Translations under genes and position numbers: made by a program
Part shown: positions 1 to 8,130 of the stretch, piece after piece
Numbering within the stretch: position 1 is the stretch's first letter
Layout: the number at the start of each line of letters is the position of its first letter
DNA from: an uncultured Burkholderiales bacterium
Lineage (GTDB): Bacteria > Pseudomonadota > Gammaproteobacteria > Burkholderiales > Burkholderiaceae_C
Assembly: GCA_903820745.1 (NCBI GenBank)
Contig: CAIJIT010000154.1
Coordinates: forward strand, 1-49,899
Length of the DNA stretch: 49,899 nt
Reading direction: 5' to 3'
Notes under the pieces: model-generated
What the model was told of the DNA's origin: nothing
Database searches by the model: none
What the model saw: the letters and a program-made list of their open reading frames with translations, nothing else

Positions 1-1
1 A

Positions 2-499
2 GAGCCCAGCGGTGAGATCCAGATCCAGGGGCCGACCGTGATGAGTGGCTACCTCGGTCTGCCCGAGGCCACCGCGGCCGCCTACACCGCCGATGGCTGG
101 CTGCGCACCGGGGACATCGGCGAGCGCCAGCCCGATGGCTACTACCGCATCACCGGCCGGCTCCGGGAGATGTTCAAGAGCGGTGGCTACAACATCTATC
201 CGCGCGAGATCGAGTTGGTGCTGGAGAAGCACCCCGGCGTCGAGATGGCCGCCGTGGTCAGCCTGCCGGACCCGGTCTATAACGAAATCGGCCATGCCTG
301 GGTGTTGGTGCGAGCGGGTGACCCCAGGGCGCCCAGCGCGGAGGAACTGCTTGTGCTGTGCCGCGAACACCTCGCCAACTACAAGGTCCCCAAGCTGATC
401 CATGTGCGCGAGAACCTGCCGATGCTGCCGATTCACAAGCTCGACAAGGTCGCCCTGCGCCAATGGTCTTTGGAGAACCTCGCTGACACAGCGCACTGA
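2..499 (+). CDS. Acyl-CoA synthetase (AMP-dependent), C-terminal part
   Basis: The reading frame is open from the window edge, so the start lies outside. The visible ~165 residues are the end of an ANL-superfamily adenylating enzyme, which makes acyl-AMP and then acyl-CoA. In order they show the TGDIG motif, the hinge GRLREMFKSGGYNIYP, and the C-terminal lid domain ending near PIHKLDK. The lid lysine that usually sits in a PxxxxGK motif is present, although the glycine before it is histidine here. The substrate cannot be read from this fragment. The gene is followed 27 bp later by a CocE-type hydrolase on the same strand, which suggests a catabolic operon for an ester or amide compound (inference). 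Confidence 0.9.
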   Translation, partial: EPSGEIQIQGPTVMSGYLGLPEATAAAYTADGWLRTGDIGERQPDGYYRITGRLREMFKSGGYNIYPREIELVLEKHPGVEMAAVVSLPDPVYNEIGHAWVLVRAGDPRAPSAEELLVLCREHLANYKVPKLIHVRENLPMLPIHKLDKVALRQWSLENLADTAH

Positions 500-526
500 A
501 CTCAAGCGCCGCCATCTGGAATACGC

Positions 527-2302
527 ATGACAACCCCTCCACAGCCCGCTGACCTGGTGCCCAAGCCCTGGAGCCTGCCACCGGTGCGGCGCAGCGATAT
601 GTCGTACTACATCGCGATGCGAGACGGCGTCGAGATCGCCTTGAATCTCTACTTCCCCGAGCATGTGCCGCCAGCAACACCGGTGCTGACTTTGCTGGCC
701 CAAACGCGCTACGGCCGCGCTGGCGCTGGTAGAGAGCCACGCTTGCTGGCGCTGCTCGCACGAGGTTATGTGGTGGCCAGCGTGGACACGCGGGGCTCGA
801 CCGCCAGCTTTGGGCTGCGCCGCACCGAGCTGTCGCCCGAGCAGCAGGCCGACACCGAGGAGATCGTTGCCCACCTGGCGACGCGACCTTGGTCGAATGG
901 CAAGGTGATCGCCATCGGCTCGAGCTATCTGGCCGACACCGCCGACATGGCCACCTCCCGGCCCGCGCCAGGTCTCGTCGGCGCGATTCCGATGCAAGCC
1001 GATTTCGACGTCTACCAACATCTGTTTTACCCGGGCGGCGTGACCAACACCGGCTTCATCATCGACTGGGGGCTGCGCACCCGGCAGATGGATCTGGCCC
1101 AGTCGATCGACGGCTTGGACCTCGATGGTCGGCTACGCCGTGAGGACCTGCCCGCGCTATTTCCGCAGATCCAGCCGGTCGACGCCGACCTCGACTGCAG
1201 CAAGCTGCACGCGGCTTTGCAGGACAAGCAGCGCTGGTGGCCGCAGGACTGGCTGGGCGTAAGTTTTCGCGACGATCTCGGGGCCAACGGCTACCGGCTG
1301 TTTGCCTCATCTCCGGCGAGTGCATTGGCCGGCATTCGGCGCGAGCGCAAGCCGGTGCAGTACTGGGGCAGCTGGATGGACGCCGGCACGGCGGACAGCG
1401 CCCTGGCGCGGTTCCTGTCCGCGCCTGAAGTACCGATGGAGGTGTGGATCACGCCCAACGATCACGGCAACATGACGGGTTGTGACCCCTTCATTACCGA
1501 CGACCGCACGCCGCGCCCGAGCACCGAGCGCTTGCTGGAGCTGATCGGCAGTTTCGTTGAACGGGTTGATCGAGGGGAATCGGTCGCCCGTGTCGTGAAT
1601 TACTGGGTCCTGGGCGGGAATGAGTTTCGCAAGTCACCAACCTGGCCGCCCCCAGGGATGACACAGCGGATTTTCAGCTTCGCTGCCGGGGGCAAGCTTG
1701 CTGACGAGCCCGGCCCCGCCGGGGTGGACCGCAAAGACATCGACCTGACCACCAGCAGTGGCCCGAGTTCTCGCTGGGCTGGACAGAAGTGGGGGCTGCC
1801 TGCCGACTACGGTGACCGGGCCGAGCCAGATGCCCGCTTGATGACTTATGACAGCGAGCCGATGAGTGCCGACATGGAACTTGCGGGTATGCCGGTGCTC
1901 GCGCTGGAAGCTGCAGCGCAGTCCAGTGATCCGGCCTTTTTCGTCTATCTGGAAGTCGTGGCACCTGACGGCTGCGTGACCTTCCTGACCGAAGGGCAGT
2001 TCAGGGCGATCCATCGCAAGCTCGCCGACCCTGCCGGTCTGCCCTATGACCAAGGCCCGGCGCCGCACAGCTATGCCCGAGCTGATGCTTTGGAGATCTC
2101 ACCCGGCCAACGAATTCGAGTTGAGTTTGCGCTGAGCTCTATTGCCGCACGCATCAAGTCCGGCCATCGTCTTCGAATCGCCATCGGGGGCGCCGACACG
2201 CACATGTTTGAGACTTACTCCAACGGCGGCCCCGAACGATTCAATGTATTTTGCGGCGCCGGCGGCAGCACACTCAGCTTGCCACTGCGTCCCTGGCTCT
2301 GA
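527..2302 (+). CDS. CocE/NonD-family serine hydrolase
   Basis: This is a 591-residue member of the X-Pro dipeptidyl-peptidase/cocaine-esterase family, which hydrolyses esters or acyl amides. The nucleophile elbow GSSY places the serine at about residue 133. The family acid/base pair is visible as GSWMD (Asp ~285) and NDHG (His ~313). Residues ~440-591 form the jelly-roll C-terminal domain typical of the family. No signal peptide is seen, so it is probably cytoplasmic. It lies between the acyl-CoA ligase end and a duplicated hydrolase/oxidase segment. The true substrate is unknown; the family name does not imply cocaine or peptides as substrate. Confidence 0.85.
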   Translation: MTTPPQPADLVPKPWSLPPVRRSDMSYYIAMRDGVEIALNLYFPEHVPPATPVLTLLAQTRYGRAGAGREPRLLALLARGYVVASVDTRGSTASFGLRRTELSPEQQADTEEIVAHLATRPWSNGKVIAIGSSYLADTADMATSRPAPGLVGAIPMQADFDVYQHLFYPGGVTNTGFIIDWGLRTRQMDLAQSIDGLDLDGRLRREDLPALFPQIQPVDADLDCSKLHAALQDKQRWWPQDWLGVSFRDDLGANGYRLFASSPASALAGIRRERKPVQYWGSWMDAGTADSALARFLSAPEVPMEVWITPNDHGNMTGCDPFITDDRTPRPSTERLLELIGSFVERVDRGESVARVVNYWVLGGNEFRKSPTWPPPGMTQRIFSFAAGGKLADEPGPAGVDRKDIDLTTSSGPSSRWAGQKWGLPADYGDRAEPDARLMTYDSEPMSADMELAGMPVLALEAAAQSSDPAFFVYLEVVAPDGCVTFLTEGQFRAIHRKLADPAGLPYDQGPAPHSYARADALEISPGQRIRVEFALSSIAARIKSGHRLRIAIGGADTHMFETYSNGGPERFNVFCGAGGSTLSLPLRPWL

Positions 2303-2305
2303 TGA

Positions 2306-2390
2306 GCTGCCGGCATGGCCGGCGCCTCCATGGCTGCCGAGGTGGTGCCGTATTGCCGTGCTGCTGGTGATCGAGTACCAAGCCGCCAAG
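2306..2390 (+). pseudogene. Relic of the N-terminal part of an FAD oxidase (duplicate of 3010-3098)
   Basis: Immediately after the hydrolase stop, about 85 bases align base for base with the start of the oxidase gene at 2980. Both contain GCCTCCATGGCTGCCGAG and, further on, an ACCAAGCCG block. Scattered substitutions and small indels break the frame. The relic begins inside the dinucleotide-binding GxGxxG region and stops after about 28 codons. It indicates that this hydrolase was once followed by its own oxidase gene. The remainder up to ~2480 shows no recognisable coding content. Confidence 0.8.
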
Positions 2391-2476
2391 CCCCCCTGAG
2401 TCGAGGCAACCGTAGCTGGCGCGTTAGTGGTTCCAGTTTTTGATCAGCTCGCCGCCGCGCAACCCTGCCTTTCGTA

Positions 2477-2983
2477 CCGGCCCTGGCTTCTGCCCTTGAA
2501 GCGTCCGTTTTGCTGGATCTGCGGGAGCGCGAGCGTGACTTCGAGACGCTGGTCTATGACAGTGGTGCGCTGACCGAGCCGCTGACCCTGTTTGGTGAAG
2601 GCGAGGTCGAGATATTTGTCGCGGTCGACGCGCCGGACGCCGACATCATGCTTTGGCTGGCCGAGCGCCGCGCCGATGGCAAGACCGTCAAGCTGGCCTC
2701 AAGTCAACTGCGCCTGCGCTATCACGGCGGTTTTGACGCCGAGCGCCTGCTGACGCCGGGCGAGGTGGTCAAGGCGACGATTCCGCTGACCTATGTGGGC
2801 CATCGCATCCCGGCTGGCAGTCATCTGCGCCTGTTGGTCAGCGGATCCAATTTCCCTTGGGCCGACCCCAATCCCCATACCGGCGAGCCTGTCGCGACCG
2901 CGGTCGAGATGCGCAGCGCCGTGCAAACGATCTTCCATGACTCCGCTAGACTCTCGCGCTTGATCCTGCCGGTATTGCCATGA
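2477..2983 (+). pseudogene. Truncated second CocE-type hydrolase (C-terminal domain only)
   Basis: An open frame with a possible TTG start at 2510 encodes only the beta-rich C-terminal domain of the CocE/X-Pro dipeptidyl-peptidase family. It runs from DFETLVYDSGAL through GEVEIFVAVDAPDADIMLWL to the typical LRLLVSGSNFPWADPNPHTG end. The catalytic alpha/beta-hydrolase domain of about 400 residues is missing. The sequence is clearly different from the C-terminus of the intact hydrolase upstream, so it is a separate paralogue. Its stop overlaps the ATG of the oxidase (ATGA), so translational coupling may persist. It could still be expressed as a lone domain, but a deletion relic is more likely. 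Confidence 0.75.
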
Positions 2984-4155
2984 CGAGTGCGTTTGATGTG
3001 ATTGTTCTGGGTGCCGGTATGGCCGGAGCCTCCATGGCTGCCGAGCTGGCGCCGCAGCGCCGTGTGCTGCTGCTGGAGATCGAAGACCAAGCCGGCCGAC
3101 ATGCCACCGGGCGCTCCGCTGCCATGTTCTTCGAGGGTTATGGCAATCAGACCGTGCGGGCGCTGACGCGGGCGAGCCGGGCTTTTCTCGAACGACCACC
3201 GCAGGGCTTTTCTGAGATACCGCTGATGACACCGCGAGCGGCCATGCTGGTGGCCGACGCCGAAGGCGCTCCGCGCCTCGATGCCCAGCTTGGCTACTCG
3301 GCCTCGGCTTCCGCCTGGCGGCGGATTACGGTCGAGCAAGCCCTGGCTTTGGTGCCCATCTTGCGGCCGGAGTGGCTGGCGGCGGCGGCCTTGGACGAAT
3401 CGGGTTGCGATATGGAGGTTGCGGCCATCCATCAAGGCTTTTTGCGCCTGGCCCGCCAGGCCGGTGCTCAACTGGTGCTGGGTGCCGGTGAGCTGAACAT
3501 CAGCCGCATCGATGGGCAGTGGCAGGTCCAGTCCCGGGCCGGTGCGTTCAGCGCGCCAGTGCTGGTCAATGCCACCGGGGCTTGGGCTGATCAGGTCGCG
3601 CGGCAGGCAGGGGTGCAACCGGTGGGGCTGCAGCCGATGCGGCGCACGGTCGTCACCCTGCCGGTGCCGGAGGGCATGGACAGCCGCCAATGGCCGATGG
3701 TGGTGGATGTGGATGAGACCGTGTACTTCAAGCCCGATGCCGGTCAGTTGCTGCTATCGCCGGCCAATGAGGACCCGATGGACCCCTGCGATGTCGCGCC
3801 TGAAGAACTGGATGTGGCGATCGCGGTGGACCGCTTTGAAACCCTCACCACGGTGCCGGTGCGGCGCCTGAATCACCGCTGGGCCGGATTGCGCAGCTTT
3901 GTTGCCGATCGCTCACCGGTGGCCGGTTTCGACCCCGATATACCGGGCTTTTTCTGGCTGGCCGGGCAGGGCGGTTACGGCATCCAGATGGCCCCCGCAC
4001 TGGCGCGGGCCGCTGCTGCGCTCTTGCTTGGTCAGGATCTTCCGGCGGACATCGCCGCGCAGGGAGTGAGAGCTGAAGATATTGCCCCGGGCCGCCTGGT
4101 CTTGCGAAACTGCGGATTCAGCGCACCCCGCCAAGCACCGCCTGACCGATCTTGA
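2980..4155 (+). CDS. FAD-dependent oxidoreductase (DAO family)
   Basis: This 391-residue protein belongs to the glycine oxidase/D-amino-acid oxidase family. It opens with the Rossmann motif VIVLGAGMAGASMAAEL and the adenine-binding acid LLLEIED, followed by GRSAAMFFEGYG. A late GLRSFVADRSPVAGFDP and GQGGYGIQMAPALARAAA match the C-terminal FAD contacts. Such enzymes oxidise an amine or amino acid to the imine with release of hydrogen peroxide. The substrate is unknown. Its start overlaps the truncated hydrolase before it. Its last 38 bp overlap the 3' end of the alkaline phosphatase on the opposite strand. Confidence 0.88.
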   Translation: MTSAFDVIVLGAGMAGASMAAELAPQRRVLLLEIEDQAGRHATGRSAAMFFEGYGNQTVRALTRASRAFLERPPQGFSEIPLMTPRAAMLVADAEGAPRLDAQLGYSASASAWRRITVEQALALVPILRPEWLAAAALDESGCDMEVAAIHQGFLRLARQAGAQLVLGAGELNISRIDGQWQVQSRAGAFSAPVLVNATGAWADQVARQAGVQPVGLQPMRRTVVTLPVPEGMDSRQWPMVVDVDETVYFKPDAGQLLLSPANEDPMDPCDVAPEELDVAIAVDRFETLTTVPVRRLNHRWAGLRSFVADRSPVAGFDPDIPGFFWLAGQGGYGIQMAPALARAAAALLLGQDLPADIAAQGVRAEDIAPGRLVLRNCGFSAPRQAPPDRS

Positions 4156-6127
4156 AGAAGACGTCGGTGTTGTCCATCACGCCGGTGAAGAATTTCGCGC
4201 CGAGGCCGAAGGCTGACAAGGGAATATCGGTTGCCGTGTGCACTGCGCTGTCGCCCGGTACCTGGCCGGTCACCATGAAGCCGGTGTTCGCGTTGCGCGA
4301 GTTCGGGCCCGCCGGGTAACTGCTCTGCGGTGCGGTGTCGAAGAACGGTTGCTGGCTGTCGCGGGTTGGCGTGGCATGGGACAGCCAGTTCTCGTAGCGG
4401 TCGGCATTGGCACCGTAGCCGATCAGCATCTTGTAATCGACGTCGGTGCTTTGCGGATAGCCATCGGCGGCGATGTCGTACTTGGGAAAGCGTGCGCCCT
4501 GGTAAGTGCCGACCAGCTTGTCACGCAGGTTATCGAGCGTCGGCGTGGCCGTTGCGGCTTGAATCGCGGCCAGCGGTTTGGTCGAGGCGCCGATGATCGC
4601 GGCCCCTGCGCATTCATGGTCGGCCGTGACGATCACCAACGTGTCGGGGTGGGTCGCGGCGAAGTCCTTGGCCACCTGGACGGCGCGGTCGAATTCAATC
4701 ACTTCGAGCAACCAGCGGTCGGTGTCCATCAAGTGGGCTTGCTTGTCGATCGACGCGCCTTCGATCATCGCGACAAAACCCTTTTTGTTGCGCGACAGAA
4801 GTTTCAATGCTGCAGCGGCCATTTCGTCGAGCATCGGCTGGTCAGGGAAGCCGTAGTCGTCGACGATGGTCGATACACCTCGGCGCTTGTTGATCTTGTC
4901 GAAGGCGACATTCATGTTGGAGTAGGAAAACAGACCAAGCAGCTTGTCGGTCTTGCCGCTGGCCATCGCTTCCGTCAACCCGGCGCGGTCGGGTGCATAG
5001 GCGAATCCGGCCGACTTGAAATCAGCAATCAGGTCGCGCTGCGGATCCTTGGCGCCAACTGCCGCACCCCAGCCAATGGCGAGGTCGCTTGGCAATTGGT
5101 AGTCTGACTTGATGTCGCGCTGCGAGCCGTTGAGGGTCTGAGCGCTGCGTGAACCATCGGCCTTTAGCGCGCCGGTATTGGGCAAGAACCATTTGCGCCC
5201 GCCACCCATCAGCACTGACAGACCGGTCAATGAGCGGTCATCGAGGAACTGGTCGACGATGCCGGTGCCGTTGCCGCGGTTGGAGGTGTGCACGGCCATG
5301 GCGGCCGGCGTCGCGTCGAACACGTCGGACGTCGTGACGATACCCAGCGACTTGCCTTGCGTGCGGTGCAGGTATTCGGCCAGGTATTCGACCCGCGGGT
5401 TGTCGAAGGCATCGAGCGTGTCGTCAGGGAACACGCCTTCCTGGTTGTTGTTGGCCTTGTTGCCGGTCACATAGTTGGACATGCCCGGTGCGGAATCGGT
5501 GACCAGGCCGTCCAGCGACGAAGTCATCACCATGCCGGTGAAGGGCGCGCTGTCCATCGCCAGCAGCTGCTTGGGCTTGCCCTGGGCATAGCCGCGGCCG
5601 ATGATGCGGGCAGCCGTGCGGTGCGTCGCACCCATGCCGTCCCCGAGCAGGATGATGACGTTCTTGACCTGGCGGCCACCGCGTTCGAGTGCTGCGATTT
5701 CAAAATTTCCAAGCGCTTCGACAGTCTGTCCATCGCTCTGTTTGGCCCGGATGCTGAGCTTGTGCAGGCCCGGCTTCAGGTTGGAGTAGGCGCGCTGCGT
5801 GACCACTGTGGCATTGACACCGGCCGGCAGGCTCAAGCCGCTGCTGACGCTGCTGCTGGTGCCCGGTTTTGATTCGACCGGCTTGCCGTCGACCAAGAAC
5901 TCGAACGAACTCAAGCTGCTGCCGGCGTCGAGGCGAACCGTGGCTTGCAGGTCAAAGCGCTGACCCGGCAAGAAGCGCGCAATGATCGGCGGGTTCGGGT
6001 TGCCCGAAGCAAACAGCTCGCTCGGCGGCGTCAGGCGCGAAATCAGCGGTGCTGCACAAGCGCCTGAGGCAAGGCTGGCGAGCAGCAGAGTGGCGGCAAT
6101 TTGCTTGAATGGATGGCGCTTGTTCAT
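4118..6127 (-). CDS. Secreted alkaline phosphatase (PhoA superfamily) with N-terminal beta domain
   Basis: This 669-residue protein has a Sec signal peptide (residues 1-25, ending near GACAA). A beta-rich, Ig-like extension follows at ~30-150, then the alkaline phosphatase core. Metal and active-site motifs are visible: LLGDGMG (Asp ~163), the nucleophile DSAPG (Ser ~212), MIEGASIDKQAH, and VTADHE. It would release phosphate from monoesters in the periplasm or outside. It is longer than E. coli PhoA (471 residues) because of the extra domain and a C-terminal insert. It is translationally coupled (ATGA) to the small secreted gene upstream. A Pho-box-like site precedes the pair, which fits phosphate-starvation control. 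Confidence 0.92.
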   Translation of the reverse strand: MNKRHPFKQIAATLLLASLASGACAAPLISRLTPPSELFASGNPNPPIIARFLPGQRFDLQATVRLDAGSSLSSFEFLVDGKPVESKPGTSSSVSSGLSLPAGVNATVVTQRAYSNLKPGLHKLSIRAKQSDGQTVEALGNFEIAALERGGRQVKNVIILLGDGMGATHRTAARIIGRGYAQGKPKQLLAMDSAPFTGMVMTSSLDGLVTDSAPGMSNYVTGNKANNNQEGVFPDDTLDAFDNPRVEYLAEYLHRTQGKSLGIVTTSDVFDATPAAMAVHTSNRGNGTGIVDQFLDDRSLTGLSVLMGGGRKWFLPNTGALKADGSRSAQTLNGSQRDIKSDYQLPSDLAIGWGAAVGAKDPQRDLIADFKSAGFAYAPDRAGLTEAMASGKTDKLLGLFSYSNMNVAFDKINKRRGVSTIVDDYGFPDQPMLDEMAAAALKLLSRNKKGFVAMIEGASIDKQAHLMDTDRWLLEVIEFDRAVQVAKDFAATHPDTLVIVTADHECAGAAIIGASTKPLAAIQAATATPTLDNLRDKLVGTYQGARFPKYDIAADGYPQSTDVDYKMLIGYGANADRYENWLSHATPTRDSQQPFFDTAPQSSYPAGPNSRNANTGFMVTGQVPGDSAVHTATDIPLSAFGLGAKFFTGVMDNTDVFFKIGQAVLGGVR

Positions 6128-6615
6128 TGGATGGAATGAGTTTGTTGTCCAGGATTGGGTGCGAGGGCTTCCAGCTTGCTCATGCGCAAGCGCAGGGCTG
6201 ATTGGCGGCCGTCTTCTTCGGCTTGAGCGCCGATTTCGAGCCAGCCGGTCACGGCAATCAGGCCGCGCTGGTAAGGCGGCACCGGTCCAGCCGGATCGAA
6301 GTGGATGTAAATCGTTGTGGCGGGCAGATCGTCGGCAAAGCGCTCGTCTTCATCGCCGAGGGTGATGGGCAAAGGTGTCAACAGAAACAGGCCGGCGGAC
6401 GCATCGGCCTCGTCCTGCTTGACCCGATAGCCCAGCAGCCGGACTTGTTGGCCCTGCAATTGCAGCAATCTGGCCGTCGGTTCCAGCCCGAGCGGGCCGA
6501 TCGGCAACTTGAAAAAGTCACGGAACTTCAACTCGGCCGGCGCCTCCTGGGCCAGACCGGCGGCGCTGGCCAGCACCAGCAGCGCGGCCAGGATTCTTCT
6601 CTTTGTGGACGGCAT
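6124..6615 (-). CDS. Small secreted protein of unknown function, partner of the alkaline phosphatase
   Basis: This 163-residue protein has a clear signal peptide (KRRILAALLVLASAAGLAQ). The mature part contains FKLPIGPLGLEPTARLLQLQGQ followed by VRLLGY and a short beta-rich stretch, and resembles a conserved family of periplasmic proteins with a compact OB-like fold. I do not recognise a catalytic motif. Its stop overlaps the start of the alkaline phosphatase by four bases, so the two are co-translated. A role in folding, metal loading or surface retention of the phosphatase is possible, but this is only inferred from position. Confidence 0.75.
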   Translation of the reverse strand: MPSTKRRILAALLVLASAAGLAQEAPAELKFRDFFKLPIGPLGLEPTARLLQLQGQQVRLLGYRVKQDEADASAGLFLLTPLPITLGDEDERFADDLPATTIYIHFDPAGPVPPYQRGLIAVTGWLEIGAQAEEDGRQSALRLRMSKLEALAPNPGQQTHSIQ

Positions 6616-6674
6616 GTCGATCGAAAACCTCAGCGCAAGTCGATGCGGAAAAGATATGAGAATGCGCGCCTAAT

Positions 6675-6692
6675 GTGTCAAGGCTGTGACGA
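6675..6692 (-). promoter_or_regulatory. Candidate Pho box upstream of the alkaline phosphatase pair
   Basis: Read on the minus strand the site is TCGTCAC-AGCC-TTGACAC, two 7-bp units on an 11-bp period. It matches the CTGTCAT/C consensus at 10 of 14 positions. It lies 59 bp before the start at 6615. AT-rich stretches (TCATAT) follow about 15 bp later and could serve as a -10. The match is moderate. Confidence 0.5.
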
Positions 6693-6762
6693 CCCGACCG
6701 CGCTGAAGCGGGACATTTGTCGCCGGGAATCAGTCAATGCAGCGGGCCGGTGGCCGCTTAGA

Positions 6763-7764
6763 TCAATCCCGTTTGCGGAATGCCAGCCAACCAGCCAGCA
6801 TTGTGAAGGTCGCGATGATTGCCACGATGACATAGAAGCCATGCGGGTTGTCGGCCAGCGGGATGCCGCCCACGTTCATGCCCAACAGGCCGGCCACGAT
6901 ATTGATCGGTAATGCCAGCACGGTCACGATCGTCAATGTAAACAGGCTGCGATTGGTCTGCTCGCCGATCTGGGCGGCGATTTCTTCTTGCAACAGCTTG
7001 ATTCGCTCCTGCAGTTCCGACAGATCGCGGATCACCAAGGTGAACTCTTCTGTGGCCTGCCTGAGGTCATCCAGGCCTGAGACCTGCACCCAGGGTGGGG
7101 GCAGGCGCAGCAAACGAAACAAGGCGCCTGGTTCTGGCGCCAGCAAGCGTTGCAAGCGCACCAGCACCCGGCGCAATTTGCCAAGGTCAGACCGCTTGTG
7201 GCTGATTCGTCCGGCCAGCAGGCCATCCTCGATGGCGTCGACACGCAGGGTGGCCTCGCGCACGATTCGCACCAATACATCGCCTTGGTCATGCAGCAGG
7301 TGGTTCAGGAATTCGACTGACGAGTTGAAGCAGCAGCCATCTTTGACCGCCTGGCGCAAACGGTCGATCGAGCGCAGCGGCCGGATTCTTGCGCTGATCG
7401 CCATGCGTGGCCCAACATTGACCCAGAGGCTTTCGATTTCTGAAGGATCGAAGGCGAACTCGAAGGCCACATCGTTGACCACCGCCACCAAGGTGTCATT
7501 GGCGTCTTCGATGCGGGTCGAACGGGAGCCTGCGTGCAGGGCCTCGAAGAATTCGGGCACAACCGGCAGGTTCTGCTTGATCCAGTCTTCGGCAGCCGCC
7601 GTTGCCAGGTTGAAGTGCAACCAGACAAAGCCATCGCCGGCCGCAGCGTCAGAACGCAGCCATGCCAAGGCAGCGTCCAGATCAACCGGCACGCCGGCGG
7701 CGCTGCCCTTGAACAGGTAACCGCAAATCAGGCCGTTCTTGTCTGAGCCGTATTGGGCAATCAT
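6763..7764 (-). CDS. zntB: ZntB-type CorA-family divalent cation transporter
   Basis: This 333-residue protein has the CorA layout: a long soluble N-terminal funnel domain, a helical stalk (LSELQERIKLLQEEIAAQ), and two C-terminal transmembrane helices. The signature GMN is present at the end of the first helix (GLLGMNVGGIPLADNPHG). The length, and the GMNVGGIP context rather than the YGMNF seen in magnesium CorA, favour ZntB, which moves Zn2+ across the inner membrane. It starts at the ATG closest to the conserved IAQYGSDKNGL region. It is separated from the phosphatase pair downstream by 147 bp and appears to be its own unit. Confidence 0.9.
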   Translation of the reverse strand: MIAQYGSDKNGLICGYLFKGSAAGVPVDLDAALAWLRSDAAAGDGFVWLHFNLATAAAEDWIKQNLPVVPEFFEALHAGSRSTRIEDANDTLVAVVNDVAFEFAFDPSEIESLWVNVGPRMAISARIRPLRSIDRLRQAVKDGCCFNSSVEFLNHLLHDQGDVLVRIVREATLRVDAIEDGLLAGRISHKRSDLGKLRRVLVRLQRLLAPEPGALFRLLRLPPPWVQVSGLDDLRQATEEFTLVIRDLSELQERIKLLQEEIAAQIGEQTNRSLFTLTIVTVLALPINIVAGLLGMNVGGIPLADNPHGFYVIVAIIATFTMLAGWLAFRKRD

Positions 7765-7971
7765 TGCTTTGGCCTGGGTTGTGTGGTGTGAGTGATTCCG
7801 GCTCTGTAGGGTAGCCCGGGTTGCCTGGTGTCTGCGGGCTGGTCATTGGACGACAGCAAGCATTTTTTGACGTCCGGGTAGCGAGTTTAGCCCTCGTGGT
7901 CGAGGGCCCGATAACCCGCTGGCGCAGCGGCCCTTGCGGCGCCGCCAGGAACTGGGTGCCGAGAATCCCTC

Positions 7972-7989
7972 ATGTCAGCGGCGTGACAT
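7972..7989. promoter_or_regulatory. Perfect inverted repeat ATGTCA-N6-TGACAT
   Basis: Six-base arms are separated by GCGGCG, with the dyad centre about 150 bp before the TonB receptor start. It looks like a dimer-binding operator. The regulator is unknown, and a 6-bp dyad can occur by chance. Confidence 0.3.
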
Positions 7990-8036
7990 CTTCACGAATT
8001 TTTGATGACGTTGTGCCAAAGCCCGGACGAGTCGAT

Positions 8037-8055
8037 CTGTGACGCTTTGTCACAG
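8037..8055. promoter_or_regulatory. Perfect inverted repeat CTGTGAC-N5-GTCACAG
   Basis: Seven-base arms flank GCTTT, 75-94 bp before the TonB receptor start. The half-site GTCAC is the same core as in the Pho units, but here the arms are inverted and not direct. It may bind a symmetric dimeric regulator acting together with the downstream Pho-like site. Confidence 0.45.
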
Positions 8056-8088
8056 TTTTGTTGCCTTGATTTGTGAAACTTTGCTGGT

Positions 8089-8106
8089 CAGTCATATCAC
8101 TGCAAA
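8089..8106 (+). promoter_or_regulatory. Candidate Pho box before the TonB receptor
   Basis: CAGTCAT-ATCA-CTGCAAA has one good unit (6/7) and one weak unit (4/7) on the 11-bp period. The site ends 24 bp before the start codon, the same distance as for the plcP-like gene. A TTCAAT at 8111 could be the -10. Confidence 0.4.
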
Positions 8107-8130
8107 TCACTTCAATTCAAAGGCCTAGCA

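Larger units (their letters stand above)
7765..8130. other. Divergent intergenic region between zntB and the TonB receptor
   Basis: 366 bp without a convincing gene. The half near zntB shows nothing I can name. The half near the TonB receptor holds two perfect inverted repeats and a Pho-like site, listed separately. No terminator is needed because the flanking genes diverge. Confidence 0.7.
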
